In this document: one piece after another, positions 6,620 to 9,157 of the stretch
How positions within the stretch are numbered: the stretch's first letter is position 1
How the letters are laid out: each line of letters opens with the position of its first letter
Made by a program: the position numbers and the translations under genes
DNA from: JABFXC01 sp035551575
Lineage (GTDB): Bacteria > Gemmatimonadota > Gemmatimonadetes > Gemmatimonadales > Gemmatimonadaceae
Direction: 5' to 3'
Length of the DNA stretch: 9,157 bases
Assembly: GCA_035551575.1 (NCBI GenBank)
Contig: DASZNJ010000220.1
Coordinates: forward strand, 1-9,157
Notes under the pieces: generated by a model
Database searches by the model: none
What the model saw: the letters and a program-made list of their open reading frames with translations, nothing else
Told to the model about the DNA's origin: nothing

Positions 6620-7993
6620 CTAACGCGTTGCCGCGGCCCACGTCGTGAGGTGCGGCACGATGCGCTCGAGCTTCATCCCCCGCGACGCCTTGAGCAGGAT
6701 CACCGCGTCGGGGGCGATGCGCTCCCGGAGCAGTGGCCACAATTCTTCGACATCGGGCGCCGTCACCACGCGATCGTCGCGCACCGCGTCGAGCGCCGGC
6801 GCGAAGTCGCCGATCCCGGCGATCACCTCGATGGACGATTCCACGGCGCGCTTGGCAATCTCGGCGTGCAGCGCGGTCGCGCCAGCGCCAAGTTCGCGCA
6901 TCGTGCCGAGCACGAGCACGCGCTGGCGGCCGCGAGCGGTGCCGTCGAGCAGGTCGACCGCCGCCCGTGTCGAGCCGGGGTTCGCGTTGTAAGCGTCGTT
7001 GATGAGCAGCGCCCTGCCCAGCGGTTCCGCGGCCAGGCGCATCTTCGGCTGCGGCATCCCCGCGATCCCGCGGGCGATGTCGGGGAGCGGCACCCCGCAC
7101 TCGCCGGCGACCGCGATGGCGAGCATCGCGTTCCGCAGGTTGTGCTCCCCGCGCAGGGGGACCTCGATGCGCGTCCCCCCGACCTCCACCCACCCCCCAC
7201 CGGACGCGAGGTCCTCGTTCCGCCCCCACCTCGACGCCTGGATGTCGCCGCTCCCGAGGCCGGCGACGATCACCCGTGCCGCGCGGTCGCGCGCCATCGC
7301 GATCACCTCGGGCTCCGTCGCCGGGACGACCGCGACGGCGACGTTGTCGAAGATCGCCGACTTCTCCCGGCGCACCCCGTCGATCGACCCGAGCAGCTCG
7401 AGGTGGGCCTCGGCTACCGACGTCAGCACCGAGATGTCGGGCTCGGCGATCGCCCGGAGAATGGCGATCTCCCCCGGCATGCTGGTGCCCATCTCGACCA
7501 CTGCGATCTCGGCCTCGTCCGGGATCGCCAGCAGCGTGAGGGGGACGCCGACCTGGTTGTTCAGGTTCCCCTGCGTCGCATGGACGCGGAATCGGGCGCC
7601 GAGCGCCGCGCGGAGCAGCTCCTTGGTGCTCGTCTTCCCGTTGCTCCCGGTCACCCCGATGACCGGCTTCCCCCACGCGCCTCGCCAGTGCCGGCCGAGC
7701 GCGCCTAACGCGTGAAGGGTGTCGTCGACCGCGTAGACCGCGACCGCCAACCCGCTCGCCCGGCGCGCGTCGGAGACGACGAGCCCGGTCGCCCCCTTCG
7801 CGACCGCGTCGGCGAGGTGGTCGTGCGCGTCATGATTGTCGCCGCGCAACGCGACGAAGAGCGCGCCCGGGGCGATCGTGCGCGTGTCCGTGCTCACCCC
7901 GCTGAAGGCCGTGTCCCCGCGCGGCAGCTCGCCGCGCGCACGGCCGGCGAGGGCCGCGGCCACCTCGTCCATCGTCCAGGTGAGCCGCTTCAT
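6620..7993 (-). CDS. murF: UDP-N-acetylmuramoyl-tripeptide--D-alanyl-D-alanine ligase MurF
   Basis: Cytoplasmic ATP-dependent ligase that adds the D-Ala-D-Ala dipeptide to UDP-MurNAc-tripeptide, completing the pentapeptide. The 457-residue product has the expected length. The N-terminal substrate domain has STDTRTIAPGALFVALRG at 34-51. The P-loop GSNGKTSTKELL is at 116-127; the KTSTKE form is typical of MurF. Further motifs: NLNNQVGVPLTLL at 143-155, VEMGTSMPGEI at 166-176, REKSAIF at 209-215 (Lys211 in the carbamylated-lysine position), HNLRNAMLA at 284-292, NDAYNANP at 332-339, LGTMRELG at 362-369 and LKASRGMKLE at 434-443. The frame is open far upstream into murE, but the ATG at 7993 overlaps the murE stop by ATGA, has a good ribosome site and gives the normal N-terminus. 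It is followed by a 117-base gap with two hairpins. One in-frame TTA codon lies in a GCCTAACG octamer. Confidence 0.97.
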   Translation of the reverse strand: MKRLTWTMDEVAAALAGRARGELPRGDTAFSGVSTDTRTIAPGALFVALRGDNHDAHDHLADAVAKGATGLVVSDARRASGLAVAVYAVDDTLHALGALGRHWRGAWGKPVIGVTGSNGKTSTKELLRAALGARFRVHATQGNLNNQVGVPLTLLAIPDEAEIAVVEMGTSMPGEIAILRAIAEPDISVLTSVAEAHLELLGSIDGVRREKSAIFDNVAVAVVPATEPEVIAMARDRAARVIVAGLGSGDIQASRWGRNEDLASGGGWVEVGGTRIEVPLRGEHNLRNAMLAIAVAGECGVPLPDIARGIAGMPQPKMRLAAEPLGRALLINDAYNANPGSTRAAVDLLDGTARGRQRVLVLGTMRELGAGATALHAEIAKRAVESSIEVIAGIGDFAPALDAVRDDRVVTAPDVEELWPLLRERIAPDAVILLKASRGMKLERIVPHLTTWAAATR

Positions 7994-9157
7994 CGCCTCC
8001 CCGCTGTCAGTTCCTGCACGATTTCCTTCTCGTCGAAGTGGAGTTTGACGGTGCCGCGCACCTGGTAGGTCTCGTGTCCCTTGCCGGCGAGGACGATGAC
8101 GTCGTCGGCCCCGGCGATGGCCAGGGCGCGGGCGATCGCGGCCCGGCGATCCTCGACCCGCTCGTGCGGCCGGCCTCCCATCCCCGCCTCGATCTCGTCG
8201 AGGATCCGCTCCGGATCCTCGGTGCGCGGATTGTCGCTGGTCACGATCGCAAGGTCCGCCATGCGGGCGGCGATGTCGCCCATCACCGGGCGCTTCCCCT
8301 TGTCGCGATCCCCGCCGCAGCCGAAGACGACGATCAGCTTCCCGGTGGCGAAGGGGCGAACCGCGCCTAACGCGCGCTCGAGCGCGTCGGGGGTGTGGGC
8401 ATAGTCGCGGAGCACCGCCGGGGTGTCGTGCAGCAGCTCGAGCCGTCCCGGCACCTGCGGCGCGCGCGACAGCCGCTCCGCGATCGTCGCGGCCGGGACG
8501 CCGAGCGCGCTCGCCGCGCCGGCGGCCGCGAGCGCGTTCGCCACGTTGAACGCGCCGATCAGCGGCAGCTTCACCGGGGCGCGTTCGGCGCCGATGGCGA
8601 GCGTCCATTCGCTGCCCCGCGGCCGGTAGCGGACATCGAGCGCGCGGACGCCGGCGTCGCGCCCGTCCGCGGAAAACGTCAGGCGCTTCGGCGCCGGCGG
8701 GAGCTTGTGCCACGCCGGGTCGTCGGCGTTTACCACCGCGACCCCACCCGGCGCGAGGAGGCCGATCAGCAGCGCCTTGGCCGCGAGGTATTCCTCCATC
8801 GTTCCGTGGTAGTCGAGGTGGTCGCGGGTGAGGTTGGTGAACACCCCCGCCGCGAAGACGAGCCCCTCGACCCGGTGCTGGTGCAGCGAGTGCGACGACA
8901 CTTCCATCGCGACCCGCGTCACCCCGCGGGCGACGAGCTCGGCGAGGATGCGCTGCAGCTCGATCGGCCCCGGGGTCGTCAGCCCGCCCCCGCCTTCGAG
9001 CGGATCACCGGCGCTGCCGACGAGCACGCCCAGCGTTCCGATCGATGCCGCGCGGCCGTCGGCGCCGTCGAGCAGGTGGCGCAGCAACCCGACCGTCGTC
9101 GTCTTCCCGTTCGTCCCGGTGACGCCGACGATCTCGACCTTGCGCGCCGGATCGCCG
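7990..9157 (-). CDS. murE: UDP-N-acetylmuramoyl-L-alanyl-D-glutamate--2,6-diaminopimelate ligase MurE (5' end outside window)
   Basis: Cytoplasmic ATP-dependent ligase adding the third residue to the wall peptide. The frame is open to the window edge, so the first full codon is at 9156-9154 and 388 residues are visible; about 100 N-terminal residues are missing compared with the usual 490-500. The P-loop GTNGKTTT is at visible residues 14-21, just inside the edge. MEVSSHSLHQ follows at 84-93, TRDHLDYH at 110-117, YLAAKALL at 123-130 (Lys127 in the carbamylated-lysine position), DYAHTPDALE at 251-260, GCGGDRDKGKRP at 279-290, DNPRTEDP at 308-315 and GKGHETYQ at 358-365. DNPR is the known signature for meso-diaminopimelate rather than lysine, so the wall is predicted to be DAP-type. 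The stop overlaps the murF ATG. A TTG at 9087 could be mistaken for a start, but it lies after the P-loop and is an internal leucine. One in-frame TTA codon lies in a GCCTAACG octamer. Confidence 0.97.
   Translation of the reverse strand, partial: GDPARKVEIVGVTGTNGKTTTVGLLRHLLDGADGRAASIGTLGVLVGSAGDPLEGGGGLTTPGPIELQRILAELVARGVTRVAMEVSSHSLHQHRVEGLVFAAGVFTNLTRDHLDYHGTMEEYLAAKALLIGLLAPGGVAVVNADDPAWHKLPPAPKRLTFSADGRDAGVRALDVRYRPRGSEWTLAIGAERAPVKLPLIGAFNVANALAAAGAASALGVPAATIAERLSRAPQVPGRLELLHDTPAVLRDYAHTPDALERALGAVRPFATGKLIVVFGCGGDRDKGKRPVMGDIAARMADLAIVTSDNPRTEDPERILDEIEAGMGGRPHERVEDRRAAIARALAIAGADDVIVLAGKGHETYQVRGTVKLHFDEKEIVQELTAGRR
7996..8002 (-). promoter_or_regulatory. Ribosome binding site of murF
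   Basis: GGGGAGG on the minus strand lies 2 bases before the murF ATG, inside the last murE codons. It is the strongest Shine-Dalgarno match in the window, though the spacing is short, and it supports the ATG at 7993 over other in-frame starts further upstream. Confidence 0.6.

Larger units (their letters stand above)
618..8372. repeat. Dispersed octamer family GCCTAACG, eight sites
   Basis: Identical octamers lie at 618-625, 2965-2972, 3265-3272, 4599-4606, 5639-5646, 7703-7710 and 8365-8372 on the plus strand, and at 1743-1750 on the minus strand. All are inside genes: murC, ftsW (two), murD, mraY, murF, murE and, reversed, murG. In the seven plus-strand sites the gene reads CGTTAGGC as ...TTA GGC (Leu-Gly). 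Scanning every plus-strand TAA by eye, I find no other in-frame TTA codon in the window. The murF stop (CGTTAG at 6620-6625) is a near match only. The entry's limits are those of the first and last site; the sites themselves are 8 bases. Confidence 0.9.

Noticed and set aside
5696..7708. A 670-codon open frame on the plus strand opposite mraY and murF.
   Set aside because: It is the antisense shadow of two certain genes in GC-rich DNA, is dominated by Arg, Glu, Asp and Ala with no family motif, and spans the murF-mraY gap without any gene-like start.
618..8372. Integron attC sites, because GCCTAAC and GTTAGGC match the core-site patterns RYYYAAC and GTTRRRY.
   Set aside because: The words are single, lie inside conserved core genes, do not form paired inverted sites, and there is no integrase or cassette structure.
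618..8372. TTA codons as bldA-type translational control, as in Streptomyces.
   Set aside because: They occur in essential growth genes and always within the same octamer, including one site where the codon is CTA, so a DNA-level signal explains them better.

Overview
The window is a single block of peptidoglycan-precursor and division genes, a dcw (division and cell wall) cluster, read entirely from the minus strand. In transcription order it runs murE (5' end outside the window) - murF - mraY - murD - ftsW - murG - murC - start of an unidentified next gene cut by position 1. Every product is recognised from family motifs read directly in the translation.

Organism: base composition is very GC-rich (roughly 70 percent by eye). 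MurE carries the DNPR signature of a meso-diaminopimelate-adding ligase, so a DAP-type wall is expected. The gene order is typical of many Gram-negative phyla. Gemmatimonadota is my best guess, from the general look of the proteins and base composition, but no marker here proves it.

Layout from high to low coordinates: murE (9157-7990) overlaps murF (7993-6620) by an ATGA junction. A 117-base gap with two GC-rich hairpins separates murF from mraY (6502-5360). mraY, murD (5363-3939) and ftsW (3942-2698) are joined by two further ATGA overlaps. murG (2690-1584, GTG start) follows after 7 bases with a GAGG ribosome site laid over the ftsW stop. A 162-base gap then holds four copies plus a fragment of a 25-base tandem repeat and an AT-rich palindrome directly before murC (1421-33). 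murC overlaps the next frame (36-1) by a fourth ATGA.

Pathway: MurC, MurD, MurE and MurF add L-Ala, D-Glu, meso-DAP and D-Ala-D-Ala in turn to UDP-MurNAc in the cytoplasm. MraY transfers the phospho-MurNAc-pentapeptide to undecaprenyl phosphate to make lipid I, MurG adds GlcNAc to make lipid II, and FtsW polymerises it at the division septum.

The genes are ordinary housekeeping genes and I see no new gene system. The most interesting signals lie on top of them: (1) the octamer GCCTAACG occurs eight times, about once per kilobase, seven of eight in the same orientation, and all seven in-frame TTA leucine codons I find in the window are inside it; (2) the tandem repeat array between murG and murC; (3) a possible leaderless promoter at murC.
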